A DNA stretch of 64,000 bases from PALSA-270 sp963770915 (GTDB lineage: Bacteria > Acidobacteriota > Terriglobia > Terriglobales > Acidobacteriaceae): NCBI GenBank assembly GCA_963770915.1, contig CAVYRG010000001.1, positions 1,612,001 through 1,676,000 on the forward strand, written 5' to 3'. The notes under the pieces were generated by a model. It had not been told where the DNA came from and did no database searches. It saw only the letters and a program-made list of their open reading frames with translations. Both the position numbers and the translations under genes were made by a program. Shown here piece after piece: positions 45,451 through 53,087 of this stretch. Each line of letters starts with the position of its first letter. The stretch's first letter is position 1.

Positions 45451-45506
45451 TCATCCCGAGCGAAGCCTGAAGTTCGCAAAGCGAACTTCAGCGTAGTCGA
45501 GGGACC
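45451..45506. repeat. REP-like intergenic hairpin element
   Basis: The core is a 10-bp perfect stem TGAAGTTCGC / GCGAACTTCA with an AAA loop (45468-45490), flanked by TCATCCCGAGCGAAGC and GTAGTCGAGGGACC. The flanks recall the TCATCCTGAGCGAAG..GTCGAAGGA elements scattered through many bacterial genomes. Only one copy is seen in this window. Confidence 0.6.
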
Positions 45507-45568
45507 GCTGTTTCACGCCAATAAGAAATCATTTTCCTCAGCGAGCGGGTCATCTATCGCGGCATGCC

Positions 45569-46315
45569 CTACCCCCGATTAATCAACGCCGCCACGTACC
45601 CCGCTCCGAACCCATTGTCGATGTTCACCACGCTCACGTTCGACGCGCAGGAGTTCATCATCCCCAAAAGCGCCGCCAGCCCTTTGAACGCCGCGCCATA
45701 GCCCACGCTCGTCGGAACGGCAATCACCGGAACCCCAACCAAGCCGCCCACCACGCTCGGCAGCGCGCCTTCCATGCCCGCAGACACAACAATCACGCGC
45801 GCCCGCACCAGCACTTCTCGATTCGCCAGCAGCCGGTGAATCCCCGCCACGCCGACGTCATAGAGATGGGTCACGTCGTTGCCCATCACCTCCGCGGTGA
45901 CCACGGCTTCCTCGGCCACCGGAATATCACTGGTTCCCGCCGAAACCACCGCGATCGTCCCCTTGCCATATGTCTTCTTGTCGCGCGTCAGAACGATCGC
46001 CCGCGCCAGCTCGCGATACTCCGCTTTTGGCACTTTCTTCTTCACCGCTGCGAACTGTTCTTCGCTCGCGCGCGTGGCCAGCACGTTGCCGCCATGCTTG
46101 GCCAACCGCGAAAAGATTTGCGCCATCTGCGCCGCGGTTTTCCCTTCTCCGAACACAACCTCCGGCATCCCCACCCGCAGCGCCCGGTGATGATCCAGCT
46201 TGGCGAATCCCAAATCCTCAAACGGAAGATGGCGCAGGCGCGACACCGCCTCATCCGGCGACAATTTGCCCCGGCGCACATCCTCAAATAGTTTGCGAAT
46301 GGATTCGGCGTTCAA
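45569..46315 (-). CDS. larB: LarB, nickel-pincer cofactor biosynthesis (pyridinium-3,5-biscarboxylate synthesis)
   Basis: 248 residues from TTG 46315. LarB carboxylates and hydrolyses nicotinic acid adenine dinucleotide, the first step to the nickel-pincer cofactor of lactate racemase. N-terminal helical part (SIRKLFEDVRRGKLSPDEAV), then the PurE-like domain with VVSAGTSDIPVAEEAVVTAE, HLYDVGVAGIHRLL, VVSAGMEGALPSVVGGLVGV and IDNGFGAGYVAAL. larC, larE and larA are not adjacent, so the rest of the pathway must lie elsewhere or be absent. Confidence 0.93.
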   Translation of the reverse strand: MNAESIRKLFEDVRRGKLSPDEAVSRLRHLPFEDLGFAKLDHHRALRVGMPEVVFGEGKTAAQMAQIFSRLAKHGGNVLATRASEEQFAAVKKKVPKAEYRELARAIVLTRDKKTYGKGTIAVVSAGTSDIPVAEEAVVTAEVMGNDVTHLYDVGVAGIHRLLANREVLVRARVIVVSAGMEGALPSVVGGLVGVPVIAVPTSVGYGAAFKGLAALLGMMNSCASNVSVVNIDNGFGAGYVAALINRG

Positions 46316-46510
46316 AGCAGCATCCGGCCTGGCTTGCAGCCTTAAGGACGTGCTTTAGATTAACACCACCTGCTGATCTGCCCGCACAAGTGCGTGAAGG
46401 AAGCGAAGTCATGGCCGAGAAATGCCGGCATGATCTTTCCCTCTGCCTCTGTGCTTCTGCCCCTGTGCTTCCCTGTGTCCTCTGTGGTCACGCCGCGCCG
46501 CGAAAAGCCT

Positions 46511-48112
46511 TCACCCCGTCGTCCGCCGCTCGTGTGCGAGCACAGTTCTGACCGGCTTCGGCCGCTTATGCCCCACGCGCGCTCTATGATTTGCGTGGCC
46601 CAACTCGGCAATCTCGAGGCAAATTTCGCGCGCCCGCCCAAACTCCCGCAGACTTGCGACAAACATATTCCGCAGCTTGCTTCGGCTGACCACTCCGGCT
46701 AAGTAGAGATCGTAGAGTTCCCTGCCCAAGAGATATCCCAGGTGCTTTGCGTTCTCGTCCAGTTTCCCTGTGCGCAGCGCCGACTCCGCAAACTCGTCAC
46801 AAAGCTCCCGCGACAATTCGCCTGGCGCCGCCGCGCGCACCGGATACAGCACCCGCGACCCAAAGTATCCCAGCGCGTGTTCCAGAACCCGTGTGTAGAA
46901 TCCGTTGAGATCTTCGGCCTGCGTGTCTCCTGGCTGCCGAAGCAAGCCCCGGCAGGCATAATGCAGAAACCGCGCCGCTTCTTCCGCCGCGTACATCATC
47001 TGAAACTCGCGCACGTAAAAGACGTTCATGCGCGAAAGATAAACGCAGCCCTGCTCTTCCACCTGCCGAAGCAGCGCCGCTTGCTGCTCTTCCGCCTCAC
47101 TCTCCCGCGCCATGAGCCGCCGCGCGCGCGCTTCGCCCACGCCGCAATAAACTTCGGGCAACAGATCGACCAGAAACTTCGGCTGCGTTCCATTGCGCGC
47201 AGAGTACAGATTGATATCCAGAAACCGGATCAGGCTGTCGATCAAGTTGTAGATCGTCGGCGCGAGGTCCGGCCCCTCATCTTCGCTGCTGCGCCATCGG
47301 CTCAGGTGCAGGCGGTAGTTCTCGTATTTCTCGAGCGGCGTGGAATTGAATACGCACACCACATCATCGGCCACGCGCACCGCCTCCACTCGCTCCCGCT
47401 GTTCTCCCGCCGCGTGCCAGTAGAGCGCATCGACGTTCTGCAGCACGCTCAGGATGCGCTCTTGCGGCATCTGCTCGCGCAGTAAGTGCGGCAAATGCCC
47501 GGGCGCAAGATGCGATTCGCCGAACAACACCAGAATCGCGGCCTCGGGATGCCGTTGCCGCATTTCGCTGATCTTGTGCGCCGCATGGCGGTCGCGCGCG
47601 CCAATCTTGCGCAAGTCCTCGCGCGGCATGCAATCGAGAGCATAGATGTGCTCGCCGTGCTCCCGCGCCGTCACCAGCAAGCGGTAGAAGGGCTCCCAGG
47701 CGTAGCCCCAGTCGATGTCGAAGCGGATGCGTTGCCGCAACTCAGCGTCTTCGATTTCGCGCCGCCACCATTCGTCCAGAATGTGCTGATCGCGCGCGAA
47801 AATGGTTTCCACTCCCAGCACCACCGGGCGATCTCCCGGTTGCGCCCGCTCCTCGAACAGCGCCGCGGCAAATCGCTGCGCTGCGGGCAAGGCATGGTAG
47901 TCGCCGATCAGTACAACGCCTGCCTCCGCCACCGTGCTTTTCAGTTGTTCCGAATTCAGAACCGCATCATAAGTGCAGAACGCTTCGCTGTAGTCCTGCA
48001 GATATTTGCGGCGGCTGGTGGGATCGCTGACCCGAATTTCCCGCTCCACCCCCGCCAGCGCGTGCAACTGCGCTTCATTGCGGCGGATTCGTAAGCTGGT
48101 CGTCGTTGCCAT
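46511..48112 (-). CDS. ChaN-like protein with long C-terminal extension
   Basis: 533 residues from ATG 48112 with GAGGAGACG directly upstream. The N-terminal 290 residues match the ChaN (haem-binding, EreA-like) fold: VVLIGDYHALPAAQRFAAAL, PVVLGVETIFARDQHILDEW, ALDCMPREDLRKIGARDRHA and LVLFGESHLAPGHLPHLL. No signal peptide or lipobox is seen, unlike classical ChaN, so it is probably cytoplasmic. The C-terminal 240 residues are helical, without known domain (FYVREFQMMYAAEEAARFLH, LGRELYDLYLAGVVSRSKLR). Function unknown. Confidence 0.75.
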   Translation of the reverse strand: MATTTSLRIRRNEAQLHALAGVEREIRVSDPTSRRKYLQDYSEAFCTYDAVLNSEQLKSTVAEAGVVLIGDYHALPAAQRFAAALFEERAQPGDRPVVLGVETIFARDQHILDEWWRREIEDAELRQRIRFDIDWGYAWEPFYRLLVTAREHGEHIYALDCMPREDLRKIGARDRHAAHKISEMRQRHPEAAILVLFGESHLAPGHLPHLLREQMPQERILSVLQNVDALYWHAAGEQRERVEAVRVADDVVCVFNSTPLEKYENYRLHLSRWRSSEDEGPDLAPTIYNLIDSLIRFLDINLYSARNGTQPKFLVDLLPEVYCGVGEARARRLMARESEAEEQQAALLRQVEEQGCVYLSRMNVFYVREFQMMYAAEEAARFLHYACRGLLRQPGDTQAEDLNGFYTRVLEHALGYFGSRVLYPVRAAAPGELSRELCDEFAESALRTGKLDENAKHLGYLLGRELYDLYLAGVVSRSKLRNMFVASLREFGRAREICLEIAELGHANHRARVGHKRPKPVRTVLAHERRTTG

Positions 48113-48225
48113 CGTCTCCTCGGTCGTCGGTCGTCGATCGTTAGCCGTCAGCAATGGCCCTTGCGGTGGGCCTTGACCACGGAAGACTGACGACTGCTCC
48201 TTGACTTGCTATTCGCCGCCTCCCT

Positions 48226-48870
48226 ATGCTCAACTCGCTCGAGTTGCTCAACGGAGACTTTCTAACTTTGCCGACCCATCCCCCTCAGAACCTCACCGTC
48301 GCCACCACCGGTGCCAGCGGTTCGCTGTTTCTGCGGCAGTTTCTGCTCGCGCTCGAGCGCGACAAGCGAGTACAGACGGTAAACTTCATCGCCTCCGACA
48401 GCGCCTTGCGCGTCATGGCCGAAGAGCTTTCTCTGCGCGGACGCAGCAACCTCACAGCGCAGATTCTCGGCAAGGCCTCGCGCAAGATTCGCCAGCAATC
48501 GAACGTCGATATCGGCGCTAACATCGCCAGCGGCTCTTACCCCGCCGACGCCATGGTCGTCATCCCTTGCAGCGTGGGCACGCTGGCGCGCATCGCCAAC
48601 GGCATCGCATCGCACCTCATCGAGCGCGCCGCCGACGTCTGTCTGAAAGAGAAGCGGCCTTTAGTGCTCTGCGTCCGCGAGACGCCGCTCAACAAGATCC
48701 ATATCCGCAACATGTACCGCGCCGACGACGCCGGCGCGACCGTGTTCCCGCTGATCCCAGCCTTCTACAGCCGGCCGTCGAGTTTCGACGCCCTGGCCCG
48801 CGAATTCGCGTACCGCGTTCTGGCCCACATCGGCCTGCCCCAGCCCGACGCCTATCGCTGGAAAGGCTGA
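48226..48870 (+). CDS. ubiX: Flavin prenyltransferase UbiX
   Basis: 214 residues. UbiX makes prenylated FMN, the cofactor of UbiD decarboxylases. Motifs: LTVATTGASGSLFLRQFLLA (flavin-binding start of the fold), SNVDIGANIASGSYPADAMV, VIPCSVGTLARIANGIASHL, ERAADVCLKEKRPLVLCVRE and TPLNKIHIRNM. About 25 residues precede the canonical fold start, so the true start may be downstream. No ubiD is adjacent. A terminator-like hairpin follows at 48998-49025. Confidence 0.94.
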   Translation: MLNSLELLNGDFLTLPTHPPQNLTVATTGASGSLFLRQFLLALERDKRVQTVNFIASDSALRVMAEELSLRGRSNLTAQILGKASRKIRQQSNVDIGANIASGSYPADAMVVIPCSVGTLARIANGIASHLIERAADVCLKEKRPLVLCVRETPLNKIHIRNMYRADDAGATVFPLIPAFYSRPSSFDALAREFAYRVLAHIGLPQPDAYRWKG

Positions 48871-49413
48871 GCCATCTACTACTTAGGGACATCGGCATCT
48901 CCCAGGGGAGAGCTTCAGTCTAGGAACCCCCTGCCCCATGAGCCAGATACCCACCGGTCATGGCCTGCAGGTTCCGTAGGGAAAACCCGCAGACGCAAAA
49001 AGGCGCAGCCCGAAGGCCGCGCCTTTCATTCCATCCTGTTTCCAGAGTAGCAAATTGCAGGGGGAAAATGAGACAGGGTTGCGAGATTTATTTCCGCCAT
49101 AGAATGAATCGCTTAGCGAAATTCAAGCACGTTTGGGGGCTTGACAACTTTTGCCCGGTTGCACCGGAAGTAGTGCAAGATTGCGAGACTCCGCGAACTC
49201 TGGAAGTAAGCGTAGTCTGCATTTCGGATCGTGGTTGTCAGCAGGGTGTAAACATTCCGCCGCGATCAAGCGCAAAATGCGCGGTGGTTATTGCAGCCGT
49301 CCCCTGCACTTGATGCCGGGACGGGAATCCTATACTGGCACTGACGTAAGTGATTGGTAATGCGTGCCTTAGGTAACTTGAAGCTGACATCCAAAAATGG
49401 GACGATCAAAGCA
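48871..49413. other. Intergenic region with terminator, upstream of the pilin gene
   Basis: 543 bases without a gene. An imperfect terminator hairpin (AAAGGCGC-A-GCC / GGC-C-GCGCCTTT) lies at 48998-49025. The rest is a long untranslated leader before the pilin: no coding frame, tRNA or repeat is seen. A leader of this length could be a regulated 5' UTR. Confidence 0.55.
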
Positions 49414-49932
49414 ATGAGGCCAGCTCGGGGATTCTCACTGATTGAGTTGCTCATTGTCGTTGCGATGATTCTGGTCATCGCCTCGATAGCAATTCCCAAT
49501 TTGCTGCGCGCGCGCATCGCGGCCAACGAGGCCTCGGCGGTTAGTTCCATTCGCACGGTCAATGCGGCCCAAATCACGTATGTCGCAACCTATCCCACGG
49601 TCGGTTACGCTACCAAACTTCCTCAATTGGGTCCCACCAGCCAAGGCGTTTGCAAAAAGCCGGCGCAGGCGCATGCTTGCCTGGTGGACTGGGCGGTCTC
49701 CAACGCGGGTACCGCGTCCTCGGCCAAAAGCGGTTACTATTTCAGGCTGCGCGTAGGCGGATCCGGCGACAGCAGCTCTTACGAAGTGGCTGGCTCGCCC
49801 GCGGTCTTCAACGAAACCGGCGTGCGGAACTTCTGTTCCATCGAAGACGGCGTGGTTCGCTACGACAACAAAGGCACGTCCACGCTGATTAGCGTCGCTA
49901 AGTGCCCTAAGTCTAGCGCTTTGGGAAGATAG
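49414..49932 (+). CDS. Type IV pilin-like protein (PilA family)
   Basis: 172 residues from ATG 49414; earlier in-frame starts (ATG 49360, TTG 49354) give a longer leader. Leader MRPARG is cleaved before FSLIELLIVVAM, with Glu5, the hallmark of type IV prepilins. The hydrophobic helix ends near residue 28, followed by RARIAANEASAVSSIRTVNA, the Ala-rich spine. The globular head has Cys at GVCKKPAQAHAC and a final pair, NFC and VAKC, suggesting two disulfides. Such pilins support twitching, adhesion or DNA uptake. No pil genes are adjacent. Confidence 0.9.
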   Translation: MRPARGFSLIELLIVVAMILVIASIAIPNLLRARIAANEASAVSSIRTVNAAQITYVATYPTVGYATKLPQLGPTSQGVCKKPAQAHACLVDWAVSNAGTASSAKSGYYFRLRVGGSGDSSSYEVAGSPAVFNETGVRNFCSIEDGVVRYDNKGTSTLISVAKCPKSSALGR

Positions 49933-49966
49933 GTTCGTCGGGAAAGCGCTCTCCCGAACTCCCAAG

Positions 49967-51463
49967 CTAGGAAGTCTCCACAAACAACGGTTCCCAGGAT
50001 TCATCAAGCTGCGTCCACTGCGCGGGGTCGAGCCAGCAGACGTCGGTCTCGGTGATGTGGAGCAGGCCGTGGCCCTGGGCGCAGACCAATTCGGTTCCCG
50101 CCCAACTCAGAAGCATGCAGCCAGAAGGGCCGATCTGCGCCGGAAGAGCCAGCCTCTGCAAGCAGGCGCGGCAGCGCCCCTGCTGGTCCATGAGCGACCA
50201 CCACAGCACGAATACGCAGCCCACGGAGAAAATCCAAAGCGAGCCGGATTCCACAACCAGCGTGGCGCCGCCGCGCGGGAAAATATAGGGCTCGGGTGTG
50301 AACTCGACGACCGCTGCCAGCAGCATCAGGAGCAAAAAGCTGGTCTTCACAGCGAAGAAGCCCCACCAGCGGAAGGCTGCTGCCGTCCCCTTGCGCTGCG
50401 GCAGCAGATTCAGACGCCCCGACCACAGGACCGCCGCCATCAACAGCAAACTGAGCCCCAGAGCAAAGGCGTAGGATTTCAAGGGCTGGCGCACCCGCTC
50501 CTGCAGCGGCCACACCTGAATCGAAGAACCGGAAAACGTTTCGCCGGTGCCATTGGCGATGCTGCGCTCCAAATCCCACTGCGCGTGCTCCGCGCTCACG
50601 CCGGGGCGAAGGCGAGCCACGACGCCGAAGAGCTTATCTCCGGAAAACGAGCTGTCGCCGCCGAGTTGCAACACGCCCACGTCGTCGGAAGGAAACCAGA
50701 AGCGCCCGGGCAGCACCGCGAGAATGACTGCCGGCTTGCCGTTGAGCGTGGCCTTCCTCTGCAAAATGTCAGGATCGCCGCCAAAGTATTCCCGCCAGGC
50801 GCGATAGCTGAGCACGAGACACGTTCGGCAGTTGGCTACCTCTGCCGACGAGAAACCGCCAAGCAGCGGCTTAACCTCGAAAATCGGCAGAAGATTGGGT
50901 TCCACGACCGCCGATTCGAGTGTCCTCCGACGGCCCGCGATGACGACTTGAGACTCTTGCGGCTGAGCGCTATAGGCGGCGACGCCGTCAAGCGATGGGT
51001 TCCGTTGCCAAATCTTCACCCAGGAGTAAGGCACGACCCACTCCGCCGAATTGATGATGCCCGCCCGCGACACCGTGGCCATGCGCTCCGGGTGGGGATA
51101 GGGCGGCGCCAGCAGGATTGAACGCATGCGCGGCAGGTAGCCGCTTCCAGCAACCAGCAGCGAAAGCCCAGTGATGAGGGCGAAGAGCACGAAACCCGGC
51201 GTGCGCGGCCAGTTCTGGCGGGTGCGCTGCAGGTCTTCGCGATTGAGGCGATACCAGGCGGCGTCCGCGAAAGCTCCGCAACAGCGGCGGCGCAAGCCGG
51301 ATCGGCTGGGCAGAAAAACCGCATCGTCCGAAAGCTGCCAGGCGCAGGCGAGTTCCGCCTCCCACTCACGCAGCCACTCCGCCCGCGCCCGCCGAGGAAC
51401 GATCCAGCTGGCGGCCCGCAGAATGAGCCGGCATTGGTCCAATAGAGCGAGGCCGCGCTTCAC
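49967..51463 (-). CDS. MacB/ADOP-like permease, half-length, coupled to PadR
   Basis: 498 residues from GTG 51463, overlapping the PadR stop (GTGA). A cytoplasmic prefix (about 1-65, ARAEWLREWEAELACAWQLS, a segment seen at the start of acidobacterial ADOP permeases) is followed by one helix and a single MacB periplasmic core (SYRAWREYFGGDPDILQRKA, LAVLPGRFWFPSDDVGVLQL). Three to four C-terminal helices end in an unusual cytoplasmic tail with CRACLQR. ADOP permeases normally have two cores and about eight helices (about 800 residues), so this is a shortened form. Its partner ATPase may be the one at 52320. Confidence 0.75.
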   Translation of the reverse strand: MKRGLALLDQCRLILRAASWIVPRRARAEWLREWEAELACAWQLSDDAVFLPSRSGLRRRCCGAFADAAWYRLNREDLQRTRQNWPRTPGFVLFALITGLSLLVAGSGYLPRMRSILLAPPYPHPERMATVSRAGIINSAEWVVPYSWVKIWQRNPSLDGVAAYSAQPQESQVVIAGRRRTLESAVVEPNLLPIFEVKPLLGGFSSAEVANCRTCLVLSYRAWREYFGGDPDILQRKATLNGKPAVILAVLPGRFWFPSDDVGVLQLGGDSSFSGDKLFGVVARLRPGVSAEHAQWDLERSIANGTGETFSGSSIQVWPLQERVRQPLKSYAFALGLSLLLMAAVLWSGRLNLLPQRKGTAAAFRWWGFFAVKTSFLLLMLLAAVVEFTPEPYIFPRGGATLVVESGSLWIFSVGCVFVLWWSLMDQQGRCRACLQRLALPAQIGPSGCMLLSWAGTELVCAQGHGLLHITETDVCWLDPAQWTQLDESWEPLFVETS

Positions 51464-51792
51464 TGCTCCACCCCCTGGCGGGACCTGGGCTTGGCTTCCG
51501 GCATCAATTGCTCGAGCAGCGGATACCTTTTCACCGCTTCCAGCAAAGCTCCGTTTCCGAGACGAGTCAGGCGATAGTACTTGCGTGGCGGGCGATCCTG
51601 CTGTTGCGCCACGGCTTCGCTTTCCCACTTCGATTGCACCACCCCATCCCGCTCCAGGCGGCGCAAGGCGGGATACACGGTACCGCTCGGCAGGCCGGTA
51701 ACGTCCATCACGTCAAAGCCGTAGCAATAGCCCTGGCTGATGGTCTGCAGGATCAGGGCGGCGGTGTGGGAGAGCTTGACCGGGGAACTCAT
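51460..51792 (-). CDS. PadR-family transcriptional regulator
   Basis: 110 residues, winged helix: KLSHTAALILQTISQGYCYG, FDVMDVTGLPSGTVYPALRR, LERDGVVQSKWESEA and RPPRKYYRLTRLGNGALLEA. The C-terminal dimer helix is short. It controls the permease that overlaps its stop, and perhaps the divergent genes on the other strand through the palindromic spacer 51793-51890. Confidence 0.92.
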   Translation of the reverse strand: MSSPVKLSHTAALILQTISQGYCYGFDVMDVTGLPSGTVYPALRRLERDGVVQSKWESEAVAQQQDRPPRKYYRLTRLGNGALLEAVKRYPLLEQLMPEAKPRSRQGVEQ

Positions 51793-51820
51793 GGCTCGGC
51801 CATTGTATTCCGCAGGCTAT

Positions 51821-51832
51821 GTAGAATTCTAC
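51821..51832. promoter_or_regulatory. GTAG/CTAC palindromes, probable PadR operator region
   Basis: GTAGAATTCTAC (51821-51832) is a perfect 12-bp palindrome, 29 bases upstream of the PadR start. GCTACAGTAG and TGCTACATAGGGTAG follow at 51853-51879, repeating the same half-sites toward the divergent gene. PadR proteins often bind ATGTA/TACAT-like or GTAG-like half-sites. Confidence 0.65.
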
Positions 51833-51890
51833 TTCCATTTTTAAGAATTCGTGCTACAGTAGTTTGCTACATAGGGTAGGAGGAGATCCC

Positions 51891-52292
51891 ATGAAAACTC
51901 GAAGAGGCACGTGGAGCGCTTTCATCTTGATTTTGGCGGCCGCGGGCGCGTTGTATGCCAGCCCGGCAGCAGACGTTTCCGGCACCTGGGAGGGTGTACT
52001 TACCGATCCGGAAGGCCACACCGGGAACGTGCGCTTCGTTCTGAAGCAGGCGGATGGCCAAATCACCGGCAACGCCGGCCCCAGCGAAAAGCAGACTCTC
52101 CCCGCAATCTATGACGGAAAACTTGATGGCAGCCACCTGACCTTCTCCGTCGATGACCACGATGATAACGGCCTGCAGCTCACCTATCGTATGGACCTGA
52201 CCGTGATCGGCGACCGGCTGGTGGGCAAGGCGAATGGGCGTTCGGGCGATCGCAGCTGGATCGCGAATCTCCGGCTCAAACGCCAAAAGTAG
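51891..52292 (+). CDS. Small secreted beta-rich protein of unknown function
   Basis: 133 residues from ATG 51891, AGGAGGAGA upstream. Signal peptide to about residue 27 (ALYASPA). The body is a string of strands typical of a lipocalin-like or beta-barrel fold: VSGTWEGVLTDPEGHTGNVR, FVLKQADGQITGNAGPSE, LDGSHLTFSVDDHDDNGLQL and GDRLVGKANGRSGDRSWIAN. It lies 27 bases upstream of the ABC ATPase gene and is divergent from padR, so it is probably the first gene of the exporter transcript. Confidence 0.75.
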   Translation: MKTRRGTWSAFILILAAAGALYASPAADVSGTWEGVLTDPEGHTGNVRFVLKQADGQITGNAGPSEKQTLPAIYDGKLDGSHLTFSVDDHDDNGLQLTYRMDLTVIGDRLVGKANGRSGDRSWIANLRLKRQK

Positions 52293-52319
52293 GCGCGGTA
52301 ATCCCACCGAGGAGGCTTC

Positions 52320-53087
52320 GTGCTTCAGACCATCGATCTAACCAAATGCTATTCCTCGATCCCGGCGGCCGAGAACGTGGCCTTCGAACTGAAGCCAGGG
52401 CAGATTTTGGGCTGCCTCGGACCCAACGGCTCGGGAAAAAGCACGACTGTGAAAATGCTCACCGGGCTTCTGGAGCCGACTCGCGGGCAGGTTCTGTTTC
52501 ATGGCGAGGACATCCGCCGGGATTTGGTCGGCTATCGCAAGCGGCTGGGCTACGTTCCAGAGGAGCCGAATCTGTATCCCTACCTCAGCGGGCGGGAGTA
52601 TCTGGAGATGGTCGGGATTTTGCGGGGCATCCCGCAGCCAAAGTTAGGCAAGAGAATTGACGCGCTGCTCGAACTGCTGTCGCTCTCTACCAGCCGGCAT
52701 TCTTCCATGGCCTCGTATTCCAAGGGCATGCGGCAGCGCATTCTGTTGATCGCGGCGCTGCTCGACAATCCCGAACTGCTGATTCTGGATGAGCCGCTTT
52801 CCGGGTTGGACGTGATTTCGGCGCTGATTCTTAAGAACCTCATCCGCGCGCTGGGGCAGCAGGGCAAAGCGGTCTTCTACTGCTCGCATGTGCTGGAGGT
52901 GGTGGAGCAGCTGTGCACGCACTTACTCATCCTGCGGAAAGGGAAAGTGATTGCCTGCGGAGCGACGGAGGAGATTCAGCGGCGGATCGGGCAATCGTCG
53001 CTGGAACGGACGTTTCATCATCTGGTGGAAGAGGTCGATCCGGAGCAGATTACGCGCGGAATCGTGGAGGTGATGAGCGCAGGGTGA
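52320..53087 (+). CDS. ABC transporter ATPase (ABC-2/CcmA type)
   Basis: 255 residues from GTG 52320 (GAGGAGG upstream). Walker A GPNGSGKST, Q-loop region YVPEEPNLYPYLSGREYLEM, signature YSKGMRQR (a variant of LSGGQ), Walker B LLILDEPLSGLD and the switch His in VFYCSH. The stop overlaps the next start (GTGA). It energises the large membrane protein downstream. Confidence 0.94.
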   Translation: MLQTIDLTKCYSSIPAAENVAFELKPGQILGCLGPNGSGKSTTVKMLTGLLEPTRGQVLFHGEDIRRDLVGYRKRLGYVPEEPNLYPYLSGREYLEMVGILRGIPQPKLGKRIDALLELLSLSTSRHSSMASYSKGMRQRILLIAALLDNPELLILDEPLSGLDVISALILKNLIRALGQQGKAVFYCSHVLEVVEQLCTHLLILRKGKVIACGATEEIQRRIGQSSLERTFHHLVEEVDPEQITRGIVEVMSAG

